The translations under genes were made by a program, and so were the position numbers. Shown here in pieces: positions 21,330 to 32,280 of a DNA stretch of 64,000 nt. Source of the DNA: Nicotiana tabacum (lineage: Eukaryota > Streptophyta > Magnoliopsida > Solanales > Solanaceae); contig NC_134087.1 in assembly GCF_000715075.1 (NCBI RefSeq), positions 155,049,436 through 155,113,435 on the forward strand, written 5' to 3'. The notes below the pieces were generated by a model that saw only the letters and a list, made by a program, of their open reading frames with translations, was not told where the DNA came from and made no database searches. The stretch's first letter is position 1; each line of letters begins with the position of its first letter.

Positions 21330-22050
21330 TGTCATGCCCCGAACTTGTGGAGCATGACCGGCGCTCAACCGAGTAAAACCTGTCCTGCAAGCCTACATTA
21401 CATCAACCTCTCATAATAACTCATTCATGATTTATCAAAACATAATTAGGTCATGACTTTTAAATTGAATACATTTGGCTTAATGGCCTACAATCTTTCT
21501 CATGATAGGTATATAGCCTCATAAATAACCGTGAACATAAAATACATGACAAAACTCAAAGCTTTAATTACATGACCCACAGTGTACATGGAGCTTCTAC
21601 GACAATATATACCTAAGTACATAAAACAAACTAGACTCGAATACCCACTGGAACTGTAGCAGGCTCACCATAATCTGCTGGGAAGAGGGTGTATTGCTAT
21701 CACTGATCAATGCCGCCTATTTGGAACCACTTGCATCCATTAAAGATGCAGTGCCCCCAGGAAAAAAGGATGTGAGTACATGTGGAATAGTACTCGCATG
21801 TAATGCAGACAAGACAAAATACGAAAATATGGTAACTCAAATAAGAGTCAAATGAAATACATCAAGAAATTACGAAACATCTCATAGAATTACATTTCAA
21901 GTCTTATTATACTTACATCATTCTAAACTTCTTTTAGGATCAATTGAGCCATATGAACTATACGTGGAATACATAATATAATGTAAATATAACAACATGT
22001 GCAAATAAGGCCAATGAAAGTGGAACCTATTGTTCATGTAGGATATGCGT

Positions 22051-22450
22051 CTCACCGGACCGTCCATAGCTCTCTCTTACTATGCACCCATGTGTTTCAT
22101 AGACCGTCCATAGCTCTCTCTTACTATGTACTCATGCGTTTCATAGACCGTCCATGGTGTTCACCCATGCTATACACCAGCGCATTTCATAGACCGTGCA
22201 TATTATTTATCCGTACTGTATACATATGCGTTTTATAGACCGTCCATAGGATAACATATACAATACACTTATGCATTTCATAGACCGTCCATAGGATTAC
22301 ATATACAATACACATATACGTTTCATAGACCATTCATAGGATTACACATATAATACACCTATATGTTTCATAGACTGTCTATAGGATTAAATATACAATA
22401 CACCTATGCGTTTCATAGACCGTCCATAGGACTACACATACAATACACCT
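22051..22450 (-). repeat. About nine tandem units of 45-50 bp in the inserted LTR
   Basis: Each unit carries CATAGACCGTCCATAGG followed by an AT-rich stretch (ATTACATATACAATACACCTATGCGTTT). Units near 22057-22200 have CTCTCTTACTATG instead, so two subtypes exist. Confidence 0.8.
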
Positions 22451-24512
22451 CATTATGCACATGACCATATATGAACTCAAAGCGACATGATTAACATTAC
22501 ATTTAAGGTCGTAAGTTCCCGGATCATTGGAATACTTCATGTTCATTCTCATCATGGAAAACACATCTCATTACATTAGCACATGCACGGTGAATCAATA
22601 AGTCGATTTCAATGGTACATGGGCCCAATTTCTTTTCTTATGGTTCATCATCATTTAGCATATGACATCTCCATTTAACCTCATTATTCACTCGCTTGTC
22701 ATCTTAAGGTCATTAGCTAACTTCATGATTCTTGGGGACTTAACATCGAAGTCATTTGCATTTATTATTTTTGAAGCATATATACTATGATTGAAACATA
22801 TTGGAACATACAATACCTCATAATTCTCATTTTGGCAAGCGGGCCCATTTCATATTCATACTATCACTTCCTTTTTCTTGCCATGGGTGACCATAGAACA
22901 TAAGAGCATTTAAAACATTTAGGAACACCATAACCTCTACTCATGAAGGCATAGGAACTTATAACACATTAGAAACAGAAGTACAAATACGTTCATCTCA
23001 TAACCTTTCACACCATATATCACTTCATTAATGCTTTCAACTACTTACAACATCATTATTTAATTGGCTTTCTTGGCCATACATATGGTTCTCCTTTCAT
23101 GGAACAATGGTCGTATTTCATATTCCACACTCTCAGTTTACTTTTAAGGATCATCATCATAAACATCAACAGATAGAATATTCATGAAATACCTTTCCCC
23201 AGAAAAGGGCAATATACAATTTCAACTCATGAATATGTAAGAACTCAAAATATATTAAAAATAGCTATCAAGCATAGCATTAGTTAGAACAACCAAATTT
23301 GGACATGACTTGAGTACACAAGCTTTTAGACAATTCTATTTTCGGCGTCACTTTGGAATAGTTAAATCAAGGATCATTTCATAATCTTACACCTAATTTC
23401 ATTTCATTGGCACTATTGGCCACACTTTTTATCCCCAACTCACTCCTTTCACTTTCAAGCTTTATAGATTATCAATAACAAAGCATCTCTAATCACGACT
23501 TTCATTACACATATGAGTAATTAAGGGTCTTAGGCACATTGAGTTTTCCTCCACAATTTGTCATAATAACTTTTATTTGGGACACGACTCGAAGTCATAA
23601 TATTTTAATACACAACTCATACTTTGAACACGTTCCCGAAGGATCACATAATGTGATAGGAGAAAATGAATCACGTTTTGGGCATAAATTTTCCAACACA
23701 ATGCCTATTTGGAATAACTGAATATATTAGGAATGACCCAGATCATGAGAAAATAAGAACTTGGGCAAGCCACGCTTGAAACATACGAGGACATCATGGA
23801 ATTCAATTCAACGAAGGGAGTTTAGCCAACATACATGAAATTTGCTCCTTAATAATACTAAGATGGTCCACCACACTAAACAACTTCAATCTACAACAAT
23901 GCAACACAATTGCACCAATATTAGTAAGACTTTTATACTTTAAGTCATTTAGACTTTTTAGCAAACATATAATGTGCATATTTTTCTACAACCTACAGTA
24001 ATGGTATTTCTTCATCCAACAATCTCTTCTTTACAACAACAAGAGATACTACAACATTCTTCGTCCACTAACTACCTTCTTAGCACCATTATAATCATCA
24101 ATGAAGTCATATCCACCAATTTTTACTAATTAATCATTAAAAAATATCTAAAACACCCAATTACCTAGGTTAAGCACTTGTGGCTTCCAATCAGCATCCC
24201 ATAAGTTCTAGTACTTACTTCTTGCTCAAATGTTCACTAACAATCTATGCATGTAGGTTTAAAGGTAAAAGATTACCTCTAGTATACCAAATCTTGAAAG
24301 ATAACTTTTGGGGTATTCTTAAGATTTTGAAGAAATACTCTGGAATCCTATCAAAACCATATTGTAACTAGTTATTGATAAGTGAAATCATCATAAAAAC
24401 ACACTTAAAAACTCACCTTAGGTGTGTATTGGAAGCCTTGGCCGGATGGGTGATGGAGAGAAAGCCCTAGTCTTGAAGAATGACTTATCCTCTCTGTTTC
24501 CCCAACCTTGGG

Positions 24513-24523
24513 GATATTTATAA
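24513..24523 (-). promoter_or_regulatory. TATA box of the inserted LTR
   Basis: Minus-strand TTATAAATATC inside GCCTTATAAATATCCCC. A CpG-containing repeat block (24527-24640, e.g. CACGCATCTGGCTGCAC and CGCACATCTGGGCACGCA) lies immediately upstream on that strand. Confidence 0.55.
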
Positions 24524-24937
24524 GGCTGCTACGTGTGCAGACGCGTACCTGGTCAAGTGACCACGCATCTGGCTGCACACACAAGGCAGAAACCCCCCTT
24601 ATATGCACGACCGCACATCTGGGCACGCATATGGCATAGATCTAGTAAAATGGCAATAACTTTCTGTATACATATCCAAATGACAAATGGTTTAATGTGT
24701 TGGAAACTAAACTCAAAAAGCTTTAATTTGATAGGTATATTACCACCTAAGTCTATATATTATAGGAGTGGAATTTGTTTGTAGTCGGGTCTTGTGCTAA
24801 TTGAGATATCCTTTCCACTTAATGTATCCAACTTGTTCCACACAAATTCTTACCATTCACAAAACTCCTTAGTATGTTCCAACATACCTTAAACATATAT
24901 TTTCATTTCAAAATGATGTGGTTCTATCCCATAGGTC

Positions 24938-25424
24938 ACCTTTAATATTCCCAGTAGAGCCCTGACATGCCCTCGTCACTACTCTAACGAGGTTAGGCTT
25001 GACACTTACTGGGTACCGTTGTGGTGTACTCATACTACTCTTCTGCACATCTTTTTGTACAAATCCAGGTTCTTCCTACCAGACCACATATCAGTGAGCT
25101 AGCCCGTATGTGAAGACTTCAAGGTATATCTGCCAGCGTCCGCAGACCTCGAAGTCCCCCTCTATCCTTATTATGTTGTCTTCCTTATCTTCATTAGACC
25201 CTGATGCATAGAGATATTTAGTATTTCTTTTTAGAGCTTGTGACTTATATCTACCGGGTTTTGGGAGTTGTATGAAATTTGAGTTGCAGTTTTATTTATT
25301 ACAGCTATTGACGTTTGAGTTTTAGTTTAATATTTCAGTTATTCCGCATATTCGTTAGGAGTACCTAGTCTTAGAGGCTAGGTGCCATCACGACATCCTA
25401 CGGAGGGAAATTGTGATCGTGACA
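24938..25424 (+). mobile_element. 3' LTR of Tekay(+), terminal part
   Basis: Collinear with the 5' LTR from 14407 to 14880, ending TGTGATCGTGACA at 25424. Its first about 75 bp (CAGTAGAGCCCTGACATG ... ACTTACTGGGTACC) repeat the last 70 bp of the first part (21264-21328), so the two parts overlap rather than meet. The right flank CATGA (25425-25429) is the candidate TSD in the copia integrase. Confidence 0.75.
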
Positions 25425-26515
25425 CATGAGCAACCAGATGCTTAATTGTTATCCTATTTGATATACAATCCTGAGATGTAAACTCGCCAGCATTATCAAG
25501 ACGAATTGTCTTAATTGTATAATCCAAAAATTGTGCTCTTAGCTTTATTATTTGAGCCAACAATCTGGCAAATATCATATTGCGAGTTGATAATAAGCAC
25601 ACATGTGACCATATTGTAGATGCATCTACCAAAAATAATATAATATCTGAATAGTTCACATGGAGGGTGAATGGGCCCATATATATCACCATGTATGCAT
25701 TCTAGAAATGTGGGGGATTCCATCCTAACTTTAATCATTGATGGTCTAATAATTAATTTGCCTTGAGAACATGTAGTACAAGAGAATTCCTTAAGTTGAA
25801 TAATCTTTTGGTTCTTCATTAAATGTCTATTTGAATTCTCAATTATTTTACGCATCATAGTAGAACCAGGATGACCCAACCGGTCATGCCAAATAACAAA
25901 ATTATCTTGATTAGTAAACTTCTTGTTTACTAGGGCATGTGTTTCAATCCTGCTAATACTTGTGTAATATAAGTCGGAGAAAAGAGCAGGTAACATTTCA
26001 TGCACATATTTATTACCCGACTTTATTGTAGTAATATAAAAATATTCAATCTTTTCATTATTTGTAGTCTCAATGTGATATCCATTTTGGAGAATATCTT
26101 TGAAACTTAGTAAGTTTCTTTGAGACTTACTACAATATAATGCCTCATTAATAGCCAAATTTATTCCTTCGGGTAGTAACAAATTTTCTCTTCCTGAGCC
26201 TTCAATTAATCCTATACTACCAGATATTGTATTAACATTGGCTTCTTTCATCACCAAATAAGAGAAATATCTTGTATCTCTTAAAATAGTATGTGTTGTA
26301 CCACTATCCAAAAGACATATATTATCTTTATTGATCTTGGATCTAACTAAAGACCAGAGAATTTCCATATACTTCATAAATAAACAAAAAGTACATCCTA
26401 AGAAATACGAAAGACTATAAGTAAAGGAAATATTAGAAATTACACTACGAATGTAGAAACTAGCATATAATGCTTTAGGAAAGTACACTAAGAAGAACAA
26501 ACTACATAAAGACAT
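25425..26515 (-). pseudogene. Copia protease and integrase N-terminal half, truncated
   Basis: Reading from 26515 leftwards, residues 66-76 hold NICLLDSGTTH, the aspartic protease active site (D70-S-G). GAG-pre-integrase and HHCC features follow: residues 209-217 WHDRLGHPG and 246-252 CTTCSQG. The first integrase Asp is in HGDIYGPI (about residue 277). A frameshift moves the frame, and SHVCLLSTRN plus TIRLDNAGEFTSQ (25497) give the second catalytic Asp. The reading frame stops at IKHLVAHV, exactly where the Tekay(+) LTR begins. RT and RNase H, which follow integrase in copia elements, are absent here and should lie beyond Tekay(+). Residues 1-60 do not look conserved. Confidence 0.8.
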
Positions 26516-26779
26516 AATGTGAAAATAACAACTTTTCTTAAAGTTTTATTCCCCAGTAAGATAATCACTTCTTCAGTGAATATCCTCAAAGAAGTCTTTA
26601 GCTTCTAAATGAGTAATATTTACAGAGCCTCCAAAATCATCATCTTTATATGCAAGATTTGTCTCGACATCATCATATTTGTTTGAGGGACCTGCTTTAT
26701 CATTATTAATTTAAAATGTCAAGTGTGCCCTCACATTGTTATCTTTACTTTTAATGGATGGTTGATAAAGTTTGACAAA

Positions 26780-27617
26780 ATGGTCAGGTATACGATAAAC
26801 ACGTGCCCAATGACCTTTTATACCACATTTGTGGCAAATATTAACTCTGGCTTTTAAAGGATTATTTTGAGGATTCTTATTGTACTCTTATTTATTTTTA
26901 CCTTGATGACGATAATTATTTTGTCCCCTTCCATGTCCATGTCCACGTCCACGACTATGGCCCCGACCACGACCATGATAATTATTTTGTCTTCTTTCAG
27001 ACTTTTGAGTAGCTGCTACCATATTTTCTTTGAAAATGGTGCAGATCCAGCGGAACGGGCTTCGTAATTTTTTATTAAAAGGATATTATGTTGCTCAGCC
27101 ACCAGGAGGCATGAGATTAATTAGGAATATTTCTTTAAACCCTTTTCACGGTATTGTTGCTGCAATACCATATTTGAGGCATGAAAAGTAAAAGAGTCTT
27201 TTCCAGTAAATCCTCATCATTCACAATTTCCGCACATAATTTAAGTTGAGATGTTATCCTGAATACAATAGAATTATATTTACTTACAGTTTTAAAATAT
27301 TGTAATCGTAAGTGAATCCATTCATATCGAGCTCTTGGCACTACCATTGCCTTAAGATGGTCATATCGTTCCTTCAAACTGCTCCATAATTCAAATGGAT
27401 CTTTTAGGGTTAAGTATTCAGTCTTTAACCCTTCATCGAGATGATGATGAAGGAAAATCATAGCCTTTGCTTTATTTAGGCCTGATGTTTCATTTCCTTG
27501 TATAATAGTATTTTCAAGAGCTTTTGCAGCAAGGTGAATTTTAGCATCAAGGACCCATGATAAATAATTTTTTCCGGAGATGTCAAGTGCCACAAATTCA
27601 TATCTATTAAAATTCAT
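26780..27617 (-). pseudogene. Copia gag with damaged zinc knuckle
   Basis: The start is MNFNRYEFVALDISGKNYLS at 27617. The UBN2/gag domain follows (SWVLDAKIHLAAKALENTII ... FLHHHLDEGLK ... PFELWSSLKERYDHLK ... RITSQLKLCAEIVND). The frame is lost after about residue 147. Downstream lie an Arg/Gly-rich stretch (26900-26985) and the knuckle CHKCGIKGHWARVY near 26800-26838, where Tyr replaces the fourth ligand Cys. This gag type belongs to Ty1/copia; I do not assign a lineage. Frameshifts and a stop at 27135 disable it. Confidence 0.8.
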
Positions 27618-27689
27618 TTCCTTGTGTCTTTACCTATCTATTACAAGGCCTTTTGTTTACCCTTAATATTGGATAACAATTGAATTGTT
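27618..27689 (-). other. Copia leader remnant
   Basis: Seventy bases upstream of the copia gag start, without a recognisable PBS or LTR. The LINE begins to the right, so the copia 5' LTR is displaced or lost. Confidence 0.4.
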
Positions 27690-27742
27690 TTTCATTTTCC
27701 AGCACTGATAATGTATTTTTCCTCCTCTAGAAAATACAAGAC

Positions 27743-30700
27743 ATGAACAACGCCACCACCGTACCACCACCGGAACCGCCGGATATTAGCTCCATGCATC
27801 TTGATCCGCCTATATCTCTACCTCCAAATCCCAGCACTACTATTGCCACTACCCCTTCCCTATCCTTCGCACAAACCTTATGTTTACCGTTAAAATATTA
27901 ATAACAATTAAATTTATTGATCGGACTCTAAAAATACGTGATCTATTTTTATGCTAGCTATTAGGGCAGTCGATGCTAGATATGTGAAGATAAAAGATAA
28001 AACGCGAGCTAGAAAAAAGCTGTGATCAAACCGAGGGGTTAGCTGTCCCGGCCTCGGGCTAACCGATGAAGGGCCTCGAGGTCGATGTCTGGGCTCGAGC
28101 TCGAGCTATTGGGAGTAACAAGGGAGGGACTAATAGTTTGAATATAATTAAAGGAGGCATCTATAGCCGATATCAAGCAATAAATAAAGAACAAGTATGA
28201 AAGCAATAAATAAAAGTGATGATCTCGAGCGGGTAAGTTAGCGAGAAAAGAGAGAGAGAGTTGTTATTAATTTTATGTAGAAAGGTTGGAGTAACAGCAG
28301 CCCTTTACAAAGTGATGAGGATCCCCTTTATATAGGAGGGGAATCCCGTCATAGTACAAAATACATTAATTGTAAAGGCATGGAGATGGGACGGCTAGAC
28401 GCGATGCCTTGATACAGGCTCTGGATAGGCTGGCGTTGTCAGACTTAGCTGTGTGCCTTGGGAATTCTTCATTTTACTCTAGCCTTGATCTATGTCCTCT
28501 TTAAGTCGGACCTCAACGAGCTCCGAGGGAGGGAACTCGGTCACAGCTTCACTTCCTCGGGGTCTCGAGGTGTTCTTCTGAAGTAACTCGATAGCAAGAA
28601 ATTAGGCTTTCTGATTTCGCCGTATACACCTTACTACTAAACAACCAATTCAACTCCTATCCAAATGCATGCCACCAAACACACTCACACATTGATTTAC
28701 AATAACTTCAATCAAGACACCTTCATACCAATCAAGTCAGCAGACAAATCCCGCCTTTACTCGCCATGGAAATTCTTTGTTATTGTCAAAGTGTTTGGCA
28801 GGAAGGTTGGGCATCAAACTCTCCGAACTAAATTACAAGAATTATGGAAGACCACAGAGGACTTACCATTAATAGATTTAGGGTGTGACTTTTACTTAAT
28901 TAAGTTTCAAAAAAAAAAGAAAATATGTTTAATGCTCTTCATAATGGGCCCTGGTTCGTTCTCAATCATTTCCTATCCATCCGCAAATGGGAACCCAAAT
29001 TTATAGCCTCCAACACCCAACTCACATACACAACAATCTGGTTAAGATTGCCAGAACTACCTACGGAGTTCTATGACTTTGAAATACTCCAACGAGTAGG
29101 GAAAATATTGGATCCTTACTCAAAGTTGATACATGCATGTCGGCAACCACCAGAGGCCGTTATGCAAGAATATACATAGAAGTTTCTCTAGAAATGCCCC
29201 TCAAAACACATGTGTATATTGGTACGCATAGAAAATAAATACTCTATGAGGGTCTTAATATGCTCTGCACACTATGTGGTTGTATTGGCCACACAAAACG
29301 CTTCTGCCCATCCTCTCCACCGTCTTCCATGGAAACCATCACCCTAACAATACCTCCTAACACTCCTGCACCTCACACAGCTACCACAAACCACCAAGCA
29401 CAACAACTACCACAAGCCTCCAAGCACAACAACTACCTTCTAGTAAAAATTCCGACTCAAGTATTGCCACAACTGAATGGCAAACAGTCACATTTCCATC
29501 CAAGACTAGCTCAAAGGGAAAATCACCCCTATCATAACATGCATCATCAAACACAAAGACATACGCCAGTAGAGGATCCCCGGGTATGACTTCAAACCTT
29601 AATCTTCCTTACACGGCTAATCATGCCACAAATAAAAAACAACACTAATTAAAAAACTAAACCCTACTACTTTTAGTACTAATCCTAAATATTTTAATGA
29701 AACATCTTTTGAAATCCTAATGGATCTTAACCTAAGGGACCAACCGGGCAGTTCATCAGACCCAAATGACACGGCCCATGAAATTTCACAGCCTACACCC
29801 AATCCAAATCATATGCAACCACAAAACACACACTCACCGATCAAATTTCATGAATCATTTGCTCAAACATCTCCACATACCACACCCACCTTACACGTGG
29901 CAGATTTGCCTGACAATCCAGCCAACTCAAATCCATGCAATACCACCTCCTCTCTTTCTATAGGCACTCAAGTAAAGGCCTATGTTACGAAAAATACCCC
30001 TTTCCCAATAACCCATAATACCTCACATCACCCAGGCCCAATGACCACTCTTCCCACCCAAACACCTATAACAACGTCTGGTGTAGCCCAACACCCAACA
30101 CAAGAAACCCAACCTAGCCCTTCATGTGACCGTAATTCACACGAAATTACTTATACTCAATTACCCATATCAAATTAACTGACTCAATTACCCTCTCATG
30201 CACAAGAAACATCATCATTAACCCCTACTATTCCTACAACTACACACTACACTATTTACACACACATACACTCCCCCCATGAACAGATTATAACACAACT
30301 TCCACCACCGGAGGAAAATCTCCTTCACAAACACCAACCTCCTCCAACATCCAATCTTCCTCAACACCATCATGATGCCACCACCACACGACCCCCCTTC
30401 GCAACCCACACCCATATACATAAATCAATACCCACCAATACAAACGTATCCACAGTCCTGGCTCGAGATGAGCATACAAGAACATGCATTAACCTTCACC
30501 GTGGAAATTGACAACTAGGATATCATAGTGATGATCTAGAATTCGGTGAACATAGCACAAATAGTCACAGAGGGGATGCATATGGGGGTGATGCTATACA
30601 ACCAACTTCTCTAAGCTATGCATCCACCATTAGCTTTCAACCAACACCAACAAATGGAAACACCAATCCCACTACCACTTCCAATGCATGTTCCTCCATC

Positions 30701-31003
30701 ACCACTAGTGAACACACTAGAGTTACCCTTTTATCCACCCCAACAACCATCTCAAGCCTTCGTTCCTTGGATCCAACCCCGCACATCCATAGCACCAATA
30801 ATCCCACTACATGCCCAGGCTTCACGATATCAACCTCTCCCCCCCCCCCCTCAATGAGTATAATCCAACCCTCCAGCCCACCTCTATACGAACTAGACGA
30901 AATAGCTCAATCGGAGGTGGCAGCCACCATGGCAGAGATACGGGAAACCCTCCCAATACTATGTTATCTCAATGGCAACAAAACTTACATCCTAAAAGAA
31001 TAG
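27743..31003 (+). pseudogene. LINE ORF1: nucleic-acid-binding protein
   Basis: The start MNNATTVPPPEPPD (27743) is interrupted at 27880 by a solo LTR and resumes at 28634. A DUF4283-like segment follows in two frames (28665-29179: FFVIVKVFGRKVGHQTLRTK ... MFNALHNGPWFVLNHFLSIR ... TIWLRLPELPTEFYD). A CCHC knuckle, CTLCGCIGHTKRFC, is at 29266-29307. A long Pro/Thr/Gln-rich tail (29310-31003) is broken into several frames. The protein binds LINE RNA and forms the RNP. The unusually long low-complexity tail is poorly conserved. Several frameshifts exist besides the insertion. Confidence 0.75.
27881..28628 (-). mobile_element. Solo LTR with perfect 5-bp target duplication
   Basis: TGTTTACCG...CCGTATACA, 748 bp, flanked by CCTTA at 27876-27880 and 28629-28633. 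Read on the minus strand it begins TGTATACGG, like the LTR at 35531-36183. It carries CTATATAAAGGGG (minus strand, near 28330), so the same family is probable. It has no internal region and is therefore a solo LTR from unequal recombination. It lies in LINE ORF1 and is younger than the LINE. Confidence 0.85.
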
Positions 31004-31180
31004 TACGAAAGAAAAGTAATCATCACTTGTCCACCATAACTACTAAGTGTCTCACTAAACATCCGTCCAATAAGAAATCCAGAGGTGGGCAACTTTGCCA
31101 TAGTGTTAATCCCAGCGTTGATGAACAGATCCTCCATAATGAAGAGGGAACCTCCAACCAATCCACTTAATAATCAATCA

Positions 31181-32280
31181 ATGCAGTTCGTCATTTGGAA
31201 TTGTAGAGGGGAACAGTCATTTGAATTCAAACGTAATTTCCGTTCCATGCTCAACTATCACAAGCCTACGTTGGTAGCACTGTTGAAAACTCACATGCAA
31301 GACCATGAGTCACTCAGGTATGAGTTTGGTTTTTCACACTTGGCTTAGTCACCAGTTAAAGGAGTTTCTGGAGGAATTGCTTTACTATGGAAGGCTAATG
31401 AACTCAAGCTAGACCAAGTAGATCCCACGAGCCAAGAAATTCATTCCATTGTCCAGGTACACCCAAACCTCAATCCTTGGTTATTATCTGTTATCTACGC
31501 AAAAAATGATATCCATGCACGTACAGTTCTATGGGATAACCTTCGCATTTTACATGACCAAATTAAATTACCTTGGTTAAACAGAGGTGATTTTAATGAA
31601 ATCCTTAACTCAATAGGAAAAATTGGTGGATTACAAATTAATAATAGAAGGAGTGACAATTCTCTCTCTACCCTTTTCGGGGTAGAGATAATGTCTGTGT
31701 ACACTCTACTCTCCCCAGATCCCACTAGTGGGATTTTACTGGGTATGTTGTTGTTATTGTTGTTAAGGAATGAAAATTTTCTTTCTTGTCTTAACCACTG
31801 TAATTTAATTGACCTAGGCTATACAGGTAGTAAATATACTTGGTCCGATAATAGACATATCTCCCATCGTATATTGGAAAGATTAGATAGATGTTTAGCA
31901 AATTACGAGTGGTTAAACCTTTTCCCCGAATCCTCAGTTCATCATCTACCCAGAACACATTCTGATCATAGCCCATTAGTACTAAATCTAAAAAAACACA
32001 AAGTGCCTAATGAAAAAATATTTCGATTTGAAGCAATGTGGACCACCCACCCTCAATTCACTTTAATAATTATCCATAATTGGACTCTCAATAAGCCTTT
32101 ACTAATTTCCATCAAGGATTTTACCATTCAAATCCAAGAATGGAATAAAAGTACTTTTGGTAACATTTTTCATAAGAAAAAAATCCTTCTAGCACGACTT
32201 CAAGTAATCCAAACTTCCCCCAAATACATCACTAGCCAATTTTTACAACATCTAGAAACTGGCCTAATAACTCAATAAAA
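31181..32280 (+). pseudogene. LINE ORF2: endonuclease domain
   Basis: The start is MQFVIWNCRGEQSFEFKRNF (31181). An apurinic-type endonuclease follows: ALLKTHMQDHES, then after a stop at 31347 GVSGGIALLWKANELKLDQV, LLSVIYA, NRGDFNEIL (31580; the usual G-D-F-N), a SINE insertion at 31666, LIDLGYTGSKYTWSDNR, RLDRCLANYEWLNLFP and THSDHSPLVLNL (about 31960; the SDH active-site motif). The enzyme nicks target DNA to prime reverse transcription. It is inactive here because of stops and the SINE. Confidence 0.85.
31666..31764 (+). mobile_element. TS-type SINE, 3' fragment
   Basis: The fragment has GGGGTAGAGATAATGTCTGT, CTCTCCCCAGATCCCACTAG, TGGGATTTTACTGGG and a TTG-repeat tail. This is the 3' end of the tobacco TS SINE family, minus the tRNA-like head. 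It is flanked by AAGGAGTGACAATTCTCT (31648-31665) and AAGGAATGAAAATTTTCT (31765-31782), which match at 15 of 18 positions and are a diverged TSD. It splits the LINE endonuclease. Confidence 0.8.

Larger units (their letters stand above)
21330..24937 (-). mobile_element. Minus-strand LTR fragment inserted in the Tekay(+) 3' LTR
   Basis: The left end TGTCATGCCCCGAACTTGTG is a typical LTR 3' terminus in inverted orientation. A segment like AGATGCAGTGCCCCCAGGAA with GTGAGTACATGTGGAATAGT (21740-21800) is usual in Solanaceae chromovirus LTRs. A TATA box lies at 24513-24523 on the minus strand, with a CpG-rich block beyond it. No coding capacity is seen in 3.6 kb. The right end lacks an LTR start (expected TG...), so the copy is truncated or rearranged. 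It looks like a long LTR without internal region. Confidence 0.6.
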
